This document shows positions 23,151-35,970 of a stretch of DNA of 64,000 nt, one piece after another. Under the pieces are notes generated by a model. The model was not told the origin of the DNA and made no database searches. It worked only from the letters and a program-made list of their open reading frames with translations. Origin of the DNA: Microstegium vimineum (lineage: Eukaryota; Streptophyta; Magnoliopsida; Poales; Poaceae). The stretch spans positions 2,046,001 to 2,110,000 of the forward strand of contig CM039119.1 of the NCBI GenBank assembly GCA_022036555.1, written 5' to 3'. Made by a program: the position numbers and the translations under genes. Positions within the stretch are counted from its first letter, which is position 1; the number at the start of each line of letters is the position of its first letter.

Positions 23151-24486
23151 GGTCGTTTGTGTTCTTGCTATGTATTCCCTCCATCCCAAATTATAAGACA
23201 TTCCAAGAGTTTTGGAGAGTCAAAGTATCTCAAGTTTTCTTCTGACATATTTTTTTTTGGATTTTTCCCGTTGTCAAATAGACCAGATGAGAACAAAGAC
23301 TCATGACAAATTTCAGTGACAGAACTAGAGGAGCTTTGTTCATCAGAGATTGAGTTACAGGGAAAGATTTCAGGGTGCTCACCAAGCATCCACAGGAATT
23401 ATCAGCCACATTGATAGATTTCTGTCGTGTGACTGAGCGAGGGCTCTACGAAATGCGAGGTGATCTGCATAACATATATACCACTTGAGTTTAACATCAC
23501 GATTTCAGTCGATGTTCCTTCTTTTTGCACAACAACCAAATGGCCATTTTCAGAGCATGCAGTGCAGGTCGCATTAGACAACTATGCATAGGTGCATACT
23601 GGTAAACTGCTTCGTTTCGAGTTTCATGTGGCAAAGAAAGCAACACTCCACTATTCTCTAACCGCCAAACTCTTAGCAGTGAATAATGTGAAATGATTCC
23701 TCAGGCAAGAATAGCAAGAACACCTTTAGTGTCGTCACCACCAGGAAGAAACTCACTTTCGCTATGAATGGAATAGAATGGATGGCCATGGAGGTTTTGT
23801 CGTAAGCTCTTTGCTGGAGGGAAGGACCCACTGTCTCCACTCAACCTAGTACTGTGTTGACACTCAGAATCTCACCTAACTGCTAATGTGCATCTCCTTC
23901 GAACACCTGTTGTGCAGCACTATGCCCACCAACTGTTGAATGCAATTTGCAATGCCTATGCATATATGGGAGCCAGCAACAGCCAAGATCACCTATGCAA
24001 ACAGGCCTACTAGTCAAATTAACCTCCTGAATTTACAGAAACAACACTCTGTTTTCCCCTCTTCAAAGCAAGCCAAATAAGTACACCATAGACATTAATT
24101 TCAAGCTTGCATTTCAAAAGAAAAATTAAAGGACCAAATCAAATGTAATCATTCACAAAATGAAAAAAAACACCATATATATATGTGATCAATGAACACA
24201 AGAGCACATGTAATGTAATAGCCTAGGAATGGTAGCATTGCAACAGCTTGCATTATTAGTTTACAAGCTAAAGGTGCTGATGTAACAATAATACAAACAG
24301 TCAGCTCTTAGTCACACCCCGGTCCTTGGACTTCTGATGCAATATTGATGTAAATCAATACATGTAAAATTCTAGACATTTCTCCATTCTAAAGAACGAA
24401 CCAAACTCGAAACAGCCCCTAGCTTGGCTTTTGCTGATGTCTAGCGCTTAAACTGATTTCAAGTAGTAGTGCAGCTAGCTAGTGCT
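23151..24486. other. Intergenic; one Stowaway-like end
   Basis: CCCTCCATCCCAAATTATAAGAC near 23175 matches the terminal sequence of grass Stowaway MITEs, but no partner end was found nearby, so it is a fragment. Nothing else is recognisable up to the 3' end of F-box copy A at 24487. Confidence 0.4.
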
Positions 24487-25382
24487 TTAGTCTTTGGGCA
24501 CATACGGCACTCTCACCGCGTCCTTATCCATGTAAAATGTCATGCATATTTCTCGCCTAGAGAACCTTCGTAGTATCTGGTACGACTTCCTGGCCATGCT
24601 TTCAGTCACCAAAGAATTGAAAAATATTGTCATCTTCTTTAGCTCTGTAGCCCAGCTGAATAGATGCTTCACAAAGATAATTTCATGGTCAGATCCTCTC
24701 AACTCAGTGATTTCAACTTCTTGGAGGTGATTCAACAAGAGTTCCTCGAATTTCCAGTTTTGTTGCTCATCACAAATGCAACCAGGTAGACATGCAGTTT
24801 GTTGCTGAAACAATGATCAATCATAGTAGCTTAGTAAGGCTAATCAATTAAGAGTTCAACATGAAAATTATCATATTTCCCAAATATGTTATCAAGACAT
24901 CATCAAAAAGGAGTATATGCACTCAGACATATTATCTCGAAGCCATCAGGTTGCAGTAATACCTCCAGACTACTGTTGCCACCAGAAAAATGCAGAGTCA
25001 ACTTTCTTGTGCTAGAACACAGCCTGAGAATATGGAATAAGCTGGCTCCAAAGGCATGCCCGTTTGATATTACAGCCAGGTTCAGGACCTCGTAACGCCC
25101 GGGAGCATTTTCATGGCTTTCAGTAAACATGGCTTGTTAGTAATGTAGTCAGGTTCCCACCGAGGAACGAGAACGTGGAACGGGAACGAGAACTTGGGGT
25201 GCTACTTTATAACGTGGGAACGGGACGTGGAACATGGGAATGTGGAATCCCTGGCTTCTAAGGTCCTGTGTCTATTGGAAGTCACCATAAAAAGAGGGAT
25301 CCGTGTCAGTTTGGACAGAGCCAGAAACATCTCATTTGGAAGTTACTGTTCAAAAAATCAGGTTTTTGTATGCCTAAAAGAA

Positions 25383-25460
<78 letters not shown>
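25383..25460. repeat. (TA)n microsatellite
   Basis: About 38 uninterrupted TA units in intron 1 of copy A. The ORFs with Tyr-Ile repeats over this stretch are products of the repeat. Length variation between individuals is likely. Confidence 0.95.
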
Positions 25461-25462
<2 letters not shown>

Positions 25463-26049
25463 TATTTCTGTACAGAAAATACTTTCGGCCTCATTTCTCA
25501 CCGAAATATATTATGAAAGAGAAAGACCGATTCTGCTCAGAAATGTTTCAGGGACACGAACAAAGCAAAAAAAGCGGGAAAATTTCCATGGCTGAATTCC
25601 TCATCATCTATACAACTGTGTCTCTACTCTTTACAGACTAAATTTTGGACCTCATGGCTGAATTCCCCAGCCTCATGGCTGAAAAGTGTAAGATTAATTG
25701 ATTGTGCTTAGAAATGTTTCAATGGCATGAGCAAATGGGATAAACAAAGTAGGAAATTTTCATGGCTGAATTTCTTATCATGTATACCATTGTAGTGTAT
25801 GAACCCACAAGTTTCATTGAACACAAAGTCTATATGACACATACCTTTCTTGAAACTTTATTAGGGTACGTGCTTGCATCATAAAAATAGGATGGCGATC
25901 ACTCAACTTTATTTTCAAAAATTAGAAAAAGTTTCTATGAATGTTCAATGGCAAATGAAAACTAGTAGAATGTTAACATCATGACATACATATAATTTCA
26001 AACTAAACAAAAGAAAGAGAGGAAGTAGACTACCGTTGGATAGACCAGT

Positions 26050-27652
26050 GTGAGGCAATGTCAGACGCCAGAGCTGTTCAGGAGATCCTGTGAATTTTTG
26101 GCGAGGCCTCGGGCCTGCTGACCAACCTTGCCAAATGTTCCATCACGTCGATCCACACGCCAAATGACAACATGGTTGAGCTTGCGGCGATCATCGGTTG
26201 CCAAGCGTCCGAGTTCCCAATCACATAGCTTGGCCTGCCACTCAACACAAAAAAGGTTCCAAAGGCGCGGATCCAGTCCACCGTAGACGCCGTGGCGCTA
26301 AGACTCCCCGCCTGCCACGGGCCGCTCATGGCTAAGAGTGGTCGCCTCATTTGGATCAAGTCCGTCCTATCAGCGGTACCCGTCTACGTCATCATCGCTG
26401 ATGGGCTACCGCCTTGGGCAATAGAAGAGATAAATAGCATATGCCGGAGATTCCTTTGGACAGGAAAAGAGGGCTCCATCCGAGGAAAATGCTCGGTCGC
26501 TTGGCCATCGGTGTGCCGCCCCACCGACCTAGGGGGATTGGGCATCACCGACCTTCGGCTCGCAACGGTTGCGCTTCAGACGCGATGGCTGTGGTTACAG
26601 CACGCCGACACCACCCGGGCTTGGGCCGGACTTCCTATACACGTGTCGAAGGACGTGCATGACTTCTTCCGCGCGTCCACTCACACCTGCTTAGGGAACG
26701 GACGAGCCACCCTTTTCTGGTCCGGGAGATGGATCCTCGGCCGAGCAGTCTGCGACATCGCGCCTCTACTACTGCACTACGTCAGCCGTGCTGACATTCG
26801 GAGAACCACCGTCGCCGCCGGCCTTGATGACCATGCCTGGGTCGACCAAATCCAGGGCGGGATCACCGTAGCAGCAACAACACAATACCTCAGGCTATGG
26901 GACTTGGTCACGGAAATCCAGCTTGGTGAAAGAGAAGAGAAGATCATCTGGAAGTGGACGACGGACGGAGTTTACTCCTCCAAATCAGCTTACAGGGCGT
27001 TACACCTTGGCTCGCACCCCATCCCGGGCTGTGTGAGAGTTTGGGCGACATGGGCGCCTATGCGGATTCGCCTGTTCCTTTGGCTGGCTATCAAGGGGAG
27101 GCACTAGACCACAGACAGAAGGTGGCGGCATGGTCTGGTGGCAAATGACAACTGCTACCTCTGCGACCAAGAACCGGAGACCATAGACCACCTCATCGCC
27201 GGTTGCAATTTCTCGAGGCAGATTTGGTGGAACATTTTAGTGGTGCTCGGCGCTAGCACCACACAGGTCGGCGACCCATCTCTGCTCTCATGGTGGGACT
27301 GTTGGAGAGATAGATGGCTTGGCGAAAAGAGGAAATGAGCAGACACGCTTTTTGCCCTGGTGGCCTGGGAGATCTGGAAGGAGAGAAATGCGCGCTGCTT
27401 TAGGGGCGAAACAACCTCGGTCGAACACTTACTTGTCGCCATCAGGCACACTGCCGACCTTTGGATCAAAGCCGGGGCCTGTAAGCTAGGTTGTCTGTTG
27501 CGTGAGTAGTTGCTTAAGAGAGAAGGGGAAGGGTGCGGTGTGCATGGATATTTGTAAACCCCCCCCTTTCGGCGCCGCAAGCGTTTTGTAAAAAACTTTC
27601 TCCTACCTTAATATAATGATGCGCAAGTCTTTTGCCTATTCGAGAAAAAAAA
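26050..27652 (+). mobile_element. 5'-truncated L1-type LINE inside exon 1 of copy A
   Basis: The plus-strand frame encodes the C-terminal part of a plant L1-type reverse transcriptase: LTNLAKCSITSIHTP, MAKSGRLIWIKSVLSAVPVY, DLGGLGITDLRLATVALQTRWLW. It continues with a zf-RVT zinc knuckle (CYLCDQEPETIDHLIAGC; C-x2-C-x6-H-x4-C) and WEIWKERNARCF, and ends in TAG at 27507. Stops at 27105-27107 and 27336-27338 and further breaks near 26085 and 26225 show decay. The 3' end is a short A tract (27645-27652). The left border is approximate, and I found no convincing target duplication. Confidence 0.85.
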
Positions 27653-28794
27653 GAACTCAAGGCAACATTTGTTAGACCACCATGCAGCATACATATCATA
27701 CACCAAGAACAATTCAGGGCACACTGTCTCGAGATGCTTCATCTTCCCAAGCTGGATAGACTTGCGATCAAACGGATCCCCCCACTTGAGCACCTTCAGC
27801 TGACGCGCCGTGACGTCAGCGACCGGCCGTCGTTGAGGCAAGTGGTGGTAGAAGCAGGCGAGCACCTTCAGGTACTCCAGGGCCGGCGCGACGACGGCGA
27901 GCCGCCGCAGGTCGCGCACTTGGGTCAGCTCCATGTGCCGGAGCGCACGGTGAGGTCCTCCAGCCCCCGGGCGTCGCTGACCGTCAGCCTCTTCAGGCAC
28001 GGGCACCGCCGGGAGGAGACGGCGTCGCCGAGTGCGGTGAGCCGGACGTTCATCAGGCTGAGCTCGGTGAGCTGGCTGAAGGCGCCGGCGTCTGGCATGG
28101 TGACGCCGAGGAAACCCAGGTCGAGGGACACGCTGGTGGCCCTGTCGTGGCATGGGAGCTCGAACGCGCCTCGTCGACCCTGGGCGTCGTCGTCTCTTGC
28201 CGCCGCGTCTCTCCGGCGAGGACGACGCTCGTCGAAGCCGCTTCTTCTTCTCCTCTCGCCGTCGTCGTCGGCGGCGGCGTTGGCATCTGTCCGCGGCGCC
28301 AGCTGGTTGGTGAAGACGAGGCTGCCGGAGAGCCGGCGCGCGGCGACGCGGAGCCACGCCGCCACGGGCTCGGGGGCGGCGTCCTGCGTCGTCACGTCGA
28401 GGTGCCTGAGCTCCGCTTCGTGGGCGGCCAGCGCCGACGCGATGAGGCTGGGCTCGCGGGAGAGAGGGAAGCGGAGCTCCGGGAGCAGCGCCCAGAGGCG
28501 GCGCCAGCAGCTGGAGAGCACGCTGGTCCGACCGGCGGCGGCGGCGTCCCCGAGGCCCGCGAGGACGTGCAGCAGGACGCTGTTGGGGAGCGCGCTCAGG
28601 CGGTCCATGCCGTCGTCGGAGGAGGAGGAGGAGGAGGAAGAGGAAGAGGGCTGCTTGGTGCCGAGATGGCCGCCGCCGTTCAGGCCTGCTGCTGGCTCCG
28701 TCGTCTTCATCGGACGAAGGCAAGGCGAATGCTTGGCGCGAGTGCAACTACTGAGACCAACTGCAAAGCACAGGAACATGTGGAGCCCACATAT

Positions 28795-29790
28795 AATAAT
28801 AAATCCAGTGGATCCGAAAGCATCCCAAACGTATGACATTTTGGTTTTTTTTTCCCATTTCTATGCAATCTACTCTAATTTCAATCCATCTAGTTTGGGA
28901 AATACCTTTAAAACAAGAATCCCTCTCAGTGTCTCATTACTATCCAAAGCGTCCACCGTGAGGTTTTCCACTATCGTCCCACGGCTTGTCAATTCTGAAC
29001 AATACTAGTAAAAGAGTTTAGGTGTGTCTCCAATATCATTCTCATATCTGGCGTGTTCATGGTTTTATGGTTAAATATGACTCTTGTTTTAGTCGAGGTT
29101 TTTTCTCAAAGTTGTTTTGGCTCTTGACTGTATAGACACCACATTTTCAAAAAGTTGTCACCTTTTGTTATACAATCTTGCTTTGGATGTGATGGTTCAT
29201 ATGACTTTTTGGTTGTAATGTCATAGCCTCTCAAAGAATTTAGATGTGCCTTTAATATCGTCGGACAGTTTACCACTTGGTTATGCTTTATGGTTAGATG
29301 ACTTAACTACTTTATTAACCAGTACCTTTTTTTTTCAAAAGGTTGTTTTTTTTTTCTTTTGACTCTAGAGAGATCACTTTTTTCAAAAGCTCGAACCTTT
29401 TCTTTTACAATCTTGCATTGGGATGTCATGGTTCATGGCTTTCAAGTTGCAATGTCCTTGGTTGAATTTAGGTAGTGCCCATCTAAATAAATAATCTAGT
29501 GGATCCGATAGCATCCAAGATGTCACCACATTTTGGTTTCCCTTTTTCCATTTCTATGTGTTGATTTCAATCTAGTTAGTTTTAGAAATAACATTACCAT
29601 TAAAACAATAATTTATTTGTGTCCTCTTACCATCCAAACGTCCACCGTTGGGTTTTTTCCACTACCTTTCCATAGCTTGTCAATTCCAACCAATGCTAGG
29701 AAACGAATTTAGGTGCATCACCAATATCATCCCCAGTGCCAACCCTTTGGTTATACTTTTTGGTTAAATGACTTTATGTCACAATCTACT
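28795..29790. repeat. Tandem duplication, about 690-bp period, 5' of copy A
   Basis: The block beginning AATAATAAATCCAGTGGATCC at 28795 recurs in diverged form from about 29484. Both contain the same order of landmarks: ACATTTTGGTTT, CCATTTCTATG, TCCACCGT, the GCTTGTCAATTC region, then CCAATATCAT. A shorter related block (TTTAGATGTGCC to TATGGTTAGATGAC) lies between them near 29240. No coding content. Confidence 0.7.
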
Positions 29791-30056
29791 TTTAAGATAC
29801 TAGCAAGTTCTGGAACTTACCACTCAAACAAAACTCACAAATGCAAATAACAAATCACAAATGTGATAATCTACCTATACTATTGGTAGTACAAGGATGT
29901 TGATAAAACTACATTAAGACTAACCTAAGTTGTACACACACGCGATAGTCTTTTCTATTTAAGTTAAATCAATTTTCACTCAAGTTCTTATAAGAGATTA
30001 TTTCTTTATTCTATTGGCATTTATTATGAGTCTTAAATTAATTGTACATCTGCACA

Positions 30057-30185
30057 CGAGTAGGGGAAGAGGTCCTGCTCCGGCTCCCGCCCGATATCCT
30101 GGCAAGCCTCGTCGTCCGCGCCGGCCTCGTCTGCAAGCGTTGGTGCCACCTCGTCTCCGACCCCGATTTCCAGCGCTTACAGTTG
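30057..30185 (+). pseudogene. F-box fragment
   Basis: Only the F-box remains: GEEVLLRLPPDILASLVVRAGLVCKRWCHLVSDPDFQRL. It is nearly the same as the F-box at 21990-22110 and has no start codon of its own. After about 30185 the sequence becomes unrelated. It is a truncated duplicate of the 11-kb/22-kb subfamily. Confidence 0.8.
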
Positions 30186-30440
30186 TTTAGTGTCACTAGG
30201 CCGGTGATATGCATGTGCATTAGACATAGTGACATGGTGAGGAGGAAAGTGAAAATGCAAGTTAGGTGGACAAAATGTTTGCCAAACATTTGGTGTGGAA
30301 AGCTGATGCAGAGCACTACATGCAAAGCTATGAGAATGTGACATGTCAAATATGATACGTCTAGAAGCAAATATGGTTAGAGTCACCGTAGCGAGGCACA
30401 TTTGGTGTAGCAAGTTTTGGACGCAAAGCAAGACAAACTC

Positions 30441-31160
30441 ATAGGTAATGTTTGGTTGGGAGGATTTTCACAGTCAATGGACCCATTTTTTGTGGTGTTT
30501 GGTTTAGACATATATGGAGTCATGGACAACCCTGCGAGTGGAGCATGAGGAAGATGGGGAGCGTTTGTCGGTGTTGAGGAAGAAGAGGAGAGTCACACGA
30601 GCTCCATCTCTGGCTTGACGCTGCAGCACGGTCTCCGAGTTCGGCCTTGCTGCTATTGCACTCGCATGCTCTCTAGGGCCGGTTCTGCTGTGTCGAGCAC
30701 AGAGGAGGCATCCGACGACGTGCAACTAGGCTCGTCGTGGAGAAGGCATTGAGCGGCATGCAACCATGCTCTCCGTGGAGAAGGCATCGACAACGCATGG
30801 TCGAGCTTGCTAGCACAGGGCGGCGTGCAACTTAGGAGGAGCACAATCAGACATGATAGTGAAGGATGGGTGGGGTGAGGCACGGCTGCGCTCGCAGGCA
30901 AAGTCATCGCGGTGGAAGCATATGTGTTGTATTGGGTGGTTGGGGAAGATAGAGATAAGGAGAAGAGAAAGAAAAAGGAAAAAATAACAAACAACCCCAC
31001 TTGTCAATAGCTAATTCCACTTTTAACGTCTCTGTACAAAATCAAAAATAAGTTGGTCTCATCCATCCTCAATCAAACAAATTATGGAGTCATTCTATCC
31101 CACAAGCCAAAGATAGGACCATCTCACTCCACCTTGTATTCTAACCAAATACTATCTTAG
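30441..31160. mobile_element. Candidate PIF/Harbinger-like non-autonomous element
   Basis: The left end TAGGTAATGTTTGGTTGGGA is an imperfect inverted copy of the right end (complement AAGATAGTATTTGGTTAGAA). GTTTGGTT-type ends are common in Tourist/Harbinger MITEs of grasses. The interior is GC-rich with no transposase. The sequence just left of it (30200-30300) resembles 41955-42000 (GTGCATTAGACATAGTGA), so a second repeat family also lies here. Confidence 0.4.
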
Positions 31161-31216
31161 AAAATAGTATCTACATTTATGGCTTCACAACGATATAATG
31201 TTGTCTATTTAGTATG

Positions 31217-32212
31217 ACTAGCAAACGTGCCCGTGCGTTGCAACGGGAGAAAAATTCGAACATTAGTAAAAAACATAGACAAAAGTGCTTATCGCATATT
31301 TATTCATATTTTACCTTTTTTTATACGTGGTCTTTCCGGAGTTTCAAATAAGAGTAGTTCGTGATGGAGTCTATTACTATTTATTTTTATTTTATTTTTT
31401 TCATTATAGTATATGCTATTATTTTTTCCCAAGCATAAGAGTTCGTGAAAGACTTCATTGATATTATTTTTTATTCCTATTCTATTTTCTATATGCTTTC
31501 ATTGCTTTTTCTCTATTTCTTCTTGCACATTTAAGCATTTTAGTGAAACGGAAATTCTATCACGGAGTCCATAACTCAATTTAGATTTTCTCTAATTTTG
31601 TGTTTTTTCTTTTTTTTGTCCGTGCCCTATTTGCGTTTGTTTTTCCTTTTCCGTTTGGGACAGGACTGGTTTGGGACATACTGTGTTTCGGTTCTCCCTT
31701 CCTGATGTTTTCTTTGTTATGGCTCACATTATAATTTCTTACATTTTTCCATAAATATAAAAACAATTTAAAGCCTGTCAGGAAAAGGAAAAAAATATGC
31801 ACTCTAACCAATCCTAAACGGACTTGAACCATTAAATATAAAAACATTATAAACATGTCAGATAAGAAAAAAGTTATGGACTCTGACCAATTCTAAAGGA
31901 ACTCGAATCGTGGAACGGGCATGACTGGATTAATGGAAGTTTTGCCGAGTAAAGGAAAAAGAAATCAGGACTCTATATATTTGGAATGGGATTGTAGTTC
32001 TATCCCGGTGTTTAATCCAGACATATATTTTAGAATCAAACTCCTTATCACGTACACAAAATCTATTCTAACTCGTACAAGTATATATTTATAGATAAAA
32101 GTCCGGATGGAAGAAACCATTCATTACCGGGTAGTTAGAGGGAGACGAATCTAAAAAGAATGGGTGGACGAAAAAAAAAGTTAGAAATTTTACATTTTTA
32201 TTATTAGGTATA
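31217..32212. repeat. Unclassified grass repeat with a GTTGCAACGGG end
   Basis: It begins with ACTAGCAAACGTGCCCGTGC followed by GTTGCAACGGGAG, a terminal sequence familiar from many grass genome repeats; it contains the perfect 10-bp palindrome CGTTGCAACG. About 1 kb later ATTATTAGGTATAGATAG could be the other end. No coding capacity; superfamily not assigned. Confidence 0.4.
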
Positions 32213-32591
32213 GATAGAAAAGTATCAAATTTTATTTTATTTATTTATTTTAATTATAAACATGGTTCGACTTATCACTATGCTAGAATTATTCTGGTTT
32301 AGAGAGAGAGGTAGTAACAAATATTATGATTCATTATGGATTATTCAGGAAACAATGAGATATCAAGTTAAAAAAATAAAAAAAATCATAAAAAACAATG
32401 TGAAATGAGAGCCCTTTTAACACGATGACCGGTTCACCCTTTTAACAAGAACCCAAAAAGAAAAACAATTACAGATAAGTCCTTCTTGTGCAACGACTCT
32501 TACCAAATCCAATTCCCCAAATCCACCGGCGAGCGCGCCAATCCCTCCGGCGAGAACCCAGAGCCCGAATCGAGATCCCTCCCCCATTTCC

Positions 32592-35511
32592 ATGGAGAAA
32601 AGCGGCGGCCAGATCGCCGCCAAGCGTGCGAAGCCCACCGGTGACGGCGAGGACCACCTCAGCGCGCTCCCCGACGATCTCCTCCGCCACATCCTTGTGC
32701 GCCTCGACAGCACCGCCCAGGCCGTGCGGACCAGCGTGCTCGCGAGCCGCTGGCGCAACCTTTGGCGCAGCCTCTCGGAGGTCCACTTCGACCCCGCCAC
32801 CGACAGCCACCGCATCCGCGTCCTGCTCGACGCCCCTGGAGCCCCAGATCTCCACCGCCTCTGCGTCACCACCGAAGGCGCCGGTCCCGATTCCGCGGCG
32901 GCATGGCTTCCCGCCGCCACGCGCCGCCTGATCGGTGCCCTTGTCTACCGCAACGTGGCTCCGAAGAAGGCCGATGACGATGGCGAGGAGGTGGATTCAG
33001 GTGACGGGCGGATTCAGCTGCCCTGCTTCGAGAAGGCCACCAAGATCGACCTCGACCTAGGGTTTCTCGGCCTCGCCTTGCCGTCCGTGGGCGTCTTCAA
33101 CCGACTCACCGATCTCTCCCTAAGCTGCGTCCAGTTCCCCGGCCCGTGCGACCTCGGCAATGCAGTCTCCTCGTCACGGTGCCCATGTTTGCGAAAGCTT
33201 CGTGTCTGGAACACCCGTGGCCTGGACACGCTTACCATCCACTCGAAGTCTCTCCGGCAAATCCTACTGAAGCATGTCAATGGGTTGCAGCAGCTCACCA
33301 TCGGTGCACCAGTGCTCCAAGAATTGGAAATATCTGCAAAACTGCTTGCTGGCAATCAACTGGTGGCTGACATTTCGACCCCTCAGCTTTTATTCCTGAT
33401 ATGGAAAGATACATATGATTCACAGTTTGTAAATCTTGGCAAGTTGGATCAACTTCGATTGCTGGGCATCTGTTTTTTTGTATTTGGGAAACAAAAGTGT
33501 AGGGAGCTTAATCACCGTTGGCTGAGTCTCTTGCAGCAATTTCAGGTCCTCCACCATCTTCACATCGAACTCCTTTTTCATAAGGTGAGTGGAGTACTGG
33601 AGTTACAATATCGGGTAACTTGCTACTTGCTAGGAATATATAGGTAACTTATGACAATGCTAACTTATAGTTTAATTATGACAAAGCTAACTTAGAGTTT
33701 AAAAGATATTAGGTAACGTATATACCTAACTTAGGGTGGGCATGGTTCAAGAGTTTAACATTAGAACTGGTGCCCCAGTTAGGTAATGCGGTTTAGGCTG
33801 GTGTTCACTTTGTAGCATTGAAACAATTGTTCTTATTAAGTATGAACGTGCAGTGCAGCATTTGAGAATTACTCCTGGGCACATGTGAGAAAGCACATAA
33901 TTCCCGTTTGATGTGCCAGTACAGTAGATATTCAGCAGTTCATGACATCTCACATCTCAATGCATGGTGGTGAGAAAGCGGACACCAACTCTTGCACATT
34001 ATGTATTCTTGTTCTCATGTTCCACGATTGGCAAGAGATTACACAACCAAAGCATGCTTATAGATGTTTAGCATATTTAATCCAGATATGTAAGGATAAT
34101 TTTTTCAGAGGAAATATAAAGGCAAGCATGACTGGTTATAACAGTCTTCTTGCGTAATAATCAGTTCTTTGAAAATCTTATTCCTCTTTTTTTTTCTGGA
34201 CTGTCGTTTACTAATGATTTATTTTTCTGGTAACCTCTTATGGATCGACAGAACTTAGATGACTTTCAATACCTGATGGGAGACATAACTGTGCTCCCTC
34301 GAATTACAGCGTTGAGTCTGGCTTTACATAACAGGGGTCATTCTTTTGGAGCTGGCTCATTTCATCTGCTCAGGATGTGTACTGGTCTAAGGAAATTAAT
34401 ACTTATGCTTGTGCCGGACTTGGAGGTAAAGCTCTGTTTGTTTACTCAAGTAACTATGAAGTGAGAGAAAGAGAAATTGTGTTTGCACTTCCCTGCACAA
34501 TTTGGCTTGATCTTTTAGTTGAGTTTCCCCATTCTAGTTATTGTTTGTAACAAAAAAAAATGTTTATGTATGGATCACAAAACTTTGTTCTACATGTCTG
34601 ACATAGGAGCATACTTTTCTGATTAGTAGTAGTGAGTTTTACACCTTTAAATGCTTTGAGTCTGTTAGCATACATGTCACTGGCAGTGGATGGAAATAAC
34701 TGATATATAGCAGTCTTAATCTTGTAACACAGTTAGGTTGTAAGACATAATTCCAAAAGTTCTAATTTGGGCATGTATCTAATACTTATGACATAATTTT
34801 TCCTTGAAGGTTGGAGCTACAAACACAAAACCTGTTTTTGGGTGAATTTGAGGCCAAACATTGGGGAGTTGCATGCTGATCCAAACAGTCTCTGAGTTTC
34901 AATAGATAGCCTAAGATCAATCATGTTCCTTTTGTAGATGGTTATTTATTGCACAATACCTAAGGATTTGTGCTGTTTAACAAATATTATTATTTTTGCT
35001 CTACCATTACCTGCGCATAAAAACCATATTGTTGCAATTATTCTGCCGCAAACTGTGTTGATAACATATGTTTAGGCATGGGCACTTTCCATTTTGCTAT
35101 TTCTATCTTTGTGGTGTCATCTGTCAGTACAAGATAATGTTATGGTGCATTGGTGCTTCTTGTTCATAGGCAGAGTCTAAGTGCTCATCGGGCTGTATTT
35201 GTGATGAACCAACGAGCTGGAAGACCGAGGAACTTGTGCTGAATCACCTTGAATATATAGGTATTAGCAATCTGCTAGGAGCTGAGCATGAAGTTACTTT
35301 TTTGAAACAATTGTTCAAGTGGGCTGTGGTGCTGAAAAACATGAGGATAATATTCCAGTACCAGATCAGTGAAAGCAAGGCCAGAGAGTTTCGCCAAGCA
35401 TTAGCAGGCTCCTCTAGGCCAGAAGCACATGTGGAGTTTCGCATGTTTCATGATGGGAGCAAGAGGACGTCATACTTGCTTCCACCAGAAGACCAAGTTA
35501 CCGGGTCGTGA
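32592..35511 (+). CDS. F-box/LRR/FBD protein copy B, intact
   Basis: Exons 32592-33584, 34252-34425 and 35170-35511, all phase 0 with GT-AG introns, give 502 residues. F-box: DHLSALPDDLLRHILVRL near residues 21-38, followed by RTSVLASRWRNLWRSL. Residues about 70-330 have the leucine-rich pattern of this family (QLPCFEKATKIDLDLGFLGLALPSVGVF, RCPCLRKLRVWNTRGLDTLTIHS). Exon 2 begins NLDDFQYLMGDITVLP. Exon 3 holds the FBD domain (CICDEPTSWKTEELVLNHLEYI, VTFLKQLFKWAVVLKNMRIIF). Such proteins bind SKP1-like adaptors through the F-box and are expected to choose substrates for an SCF ubiquitin ligase; the target is unknown. The ATG is preceded by a GC-rich leader and no upstream ATG in frame competes. 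Confidence 0.9.
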
Positions 35512-35705
35512 CTCAGGAGCGCTGATCGTTTTCGCTGTCATTGCAATACTGTGTGTATATCCTTCAGTTTCCTCTATGTGCTGTAGTATGTTGGGTGTTA
35601 ATACTGAACTGTCAGTGTATAACCCCCTTATATGATTTTGCAAGTTCGGCTGTTAAGCTGTGGATGGTCGCTTTGGATAGTGAGGTTTGTTGTTGTTAAT
35701 GTTGA

Positions 35706-35970
35706 AAACTTGTTTAGATGCCTGGAAAAGCTGAAAAGTTGGTGAAAAAAATCCTGTAGCACTTTTCGTTTGTATTTGACAATTAGTGTCCAATCATGGA
35801 CTAATTAAGCTTAAAAGATTCGTCTCGTAAAGTTAAAACAAACTGTGCAATTAGTTTTTGATTTCGTTTACATTTAGTACTTCATACATATACCGTAAGT
35901 TTGATGTGACGGAGAATCTTCTTTTTGCATAGTGACAAAGTTTGGTGTTTTCTGGGAACTAAACACAGCC
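35706..35970. mobile_element. MITE of an abundant grass family
   Basis: The ends AACTTGTTTAG and GAACTAAACACAG are imperfect inverted repeats. The interior has the well-known sequence TGTAGCACTTTTCGTTTGT, CCAATCATGGACTAATTA, AGATTCGTCTCGT and GATGTGACGGAGAATCTT, typical of a very common grass MITE. It lies in the 3' region of copy B. Confidence 0.7.

Larger units (their letters stand above)
24487..28710 (-). pseudogene. F-box/LRR/FBD gene copy A, disrupted by a LINE
   Basis: Exon 1 starts at ATG 28710: an N-terminus with a run of ten serines, F-box MDRLSALPNSVLLHVLAGL, then LRR-type sequence down to about 27653. The frame shifts near 27940; the first frame stops at 27925. A LINE then interrupts the last part of exon 1; what looks like its end, with a GT donor, reappears near 26040-26055. 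Exon 2 (about 25120-24963) has AFGASLFHILRLCSSTRKLTL but begins with a further frameshift and lacks its usual first residues. Exon 3 (24804-24487) carries the FBD domain (GCICDEQQNWKFEEL, HEIIFVKHLFSWATELKKMTIFF). An intact relative would be an SCF adaptor. It is the only member on the minus strand. Confidence 0.82.

Noticed and set aside
25194..25595. ORF with long Tyr-Ile repeat
   Set aside because: Pure translation of a (TA)n microsatellite inside an intron.
27632..29008. 458-codon plus-strand ORF over F-box copy A
   Set aside because: It mirrors the GC-rich antisense exon; no known domain, while the minus strand gives a clear F-box/LRR protein.
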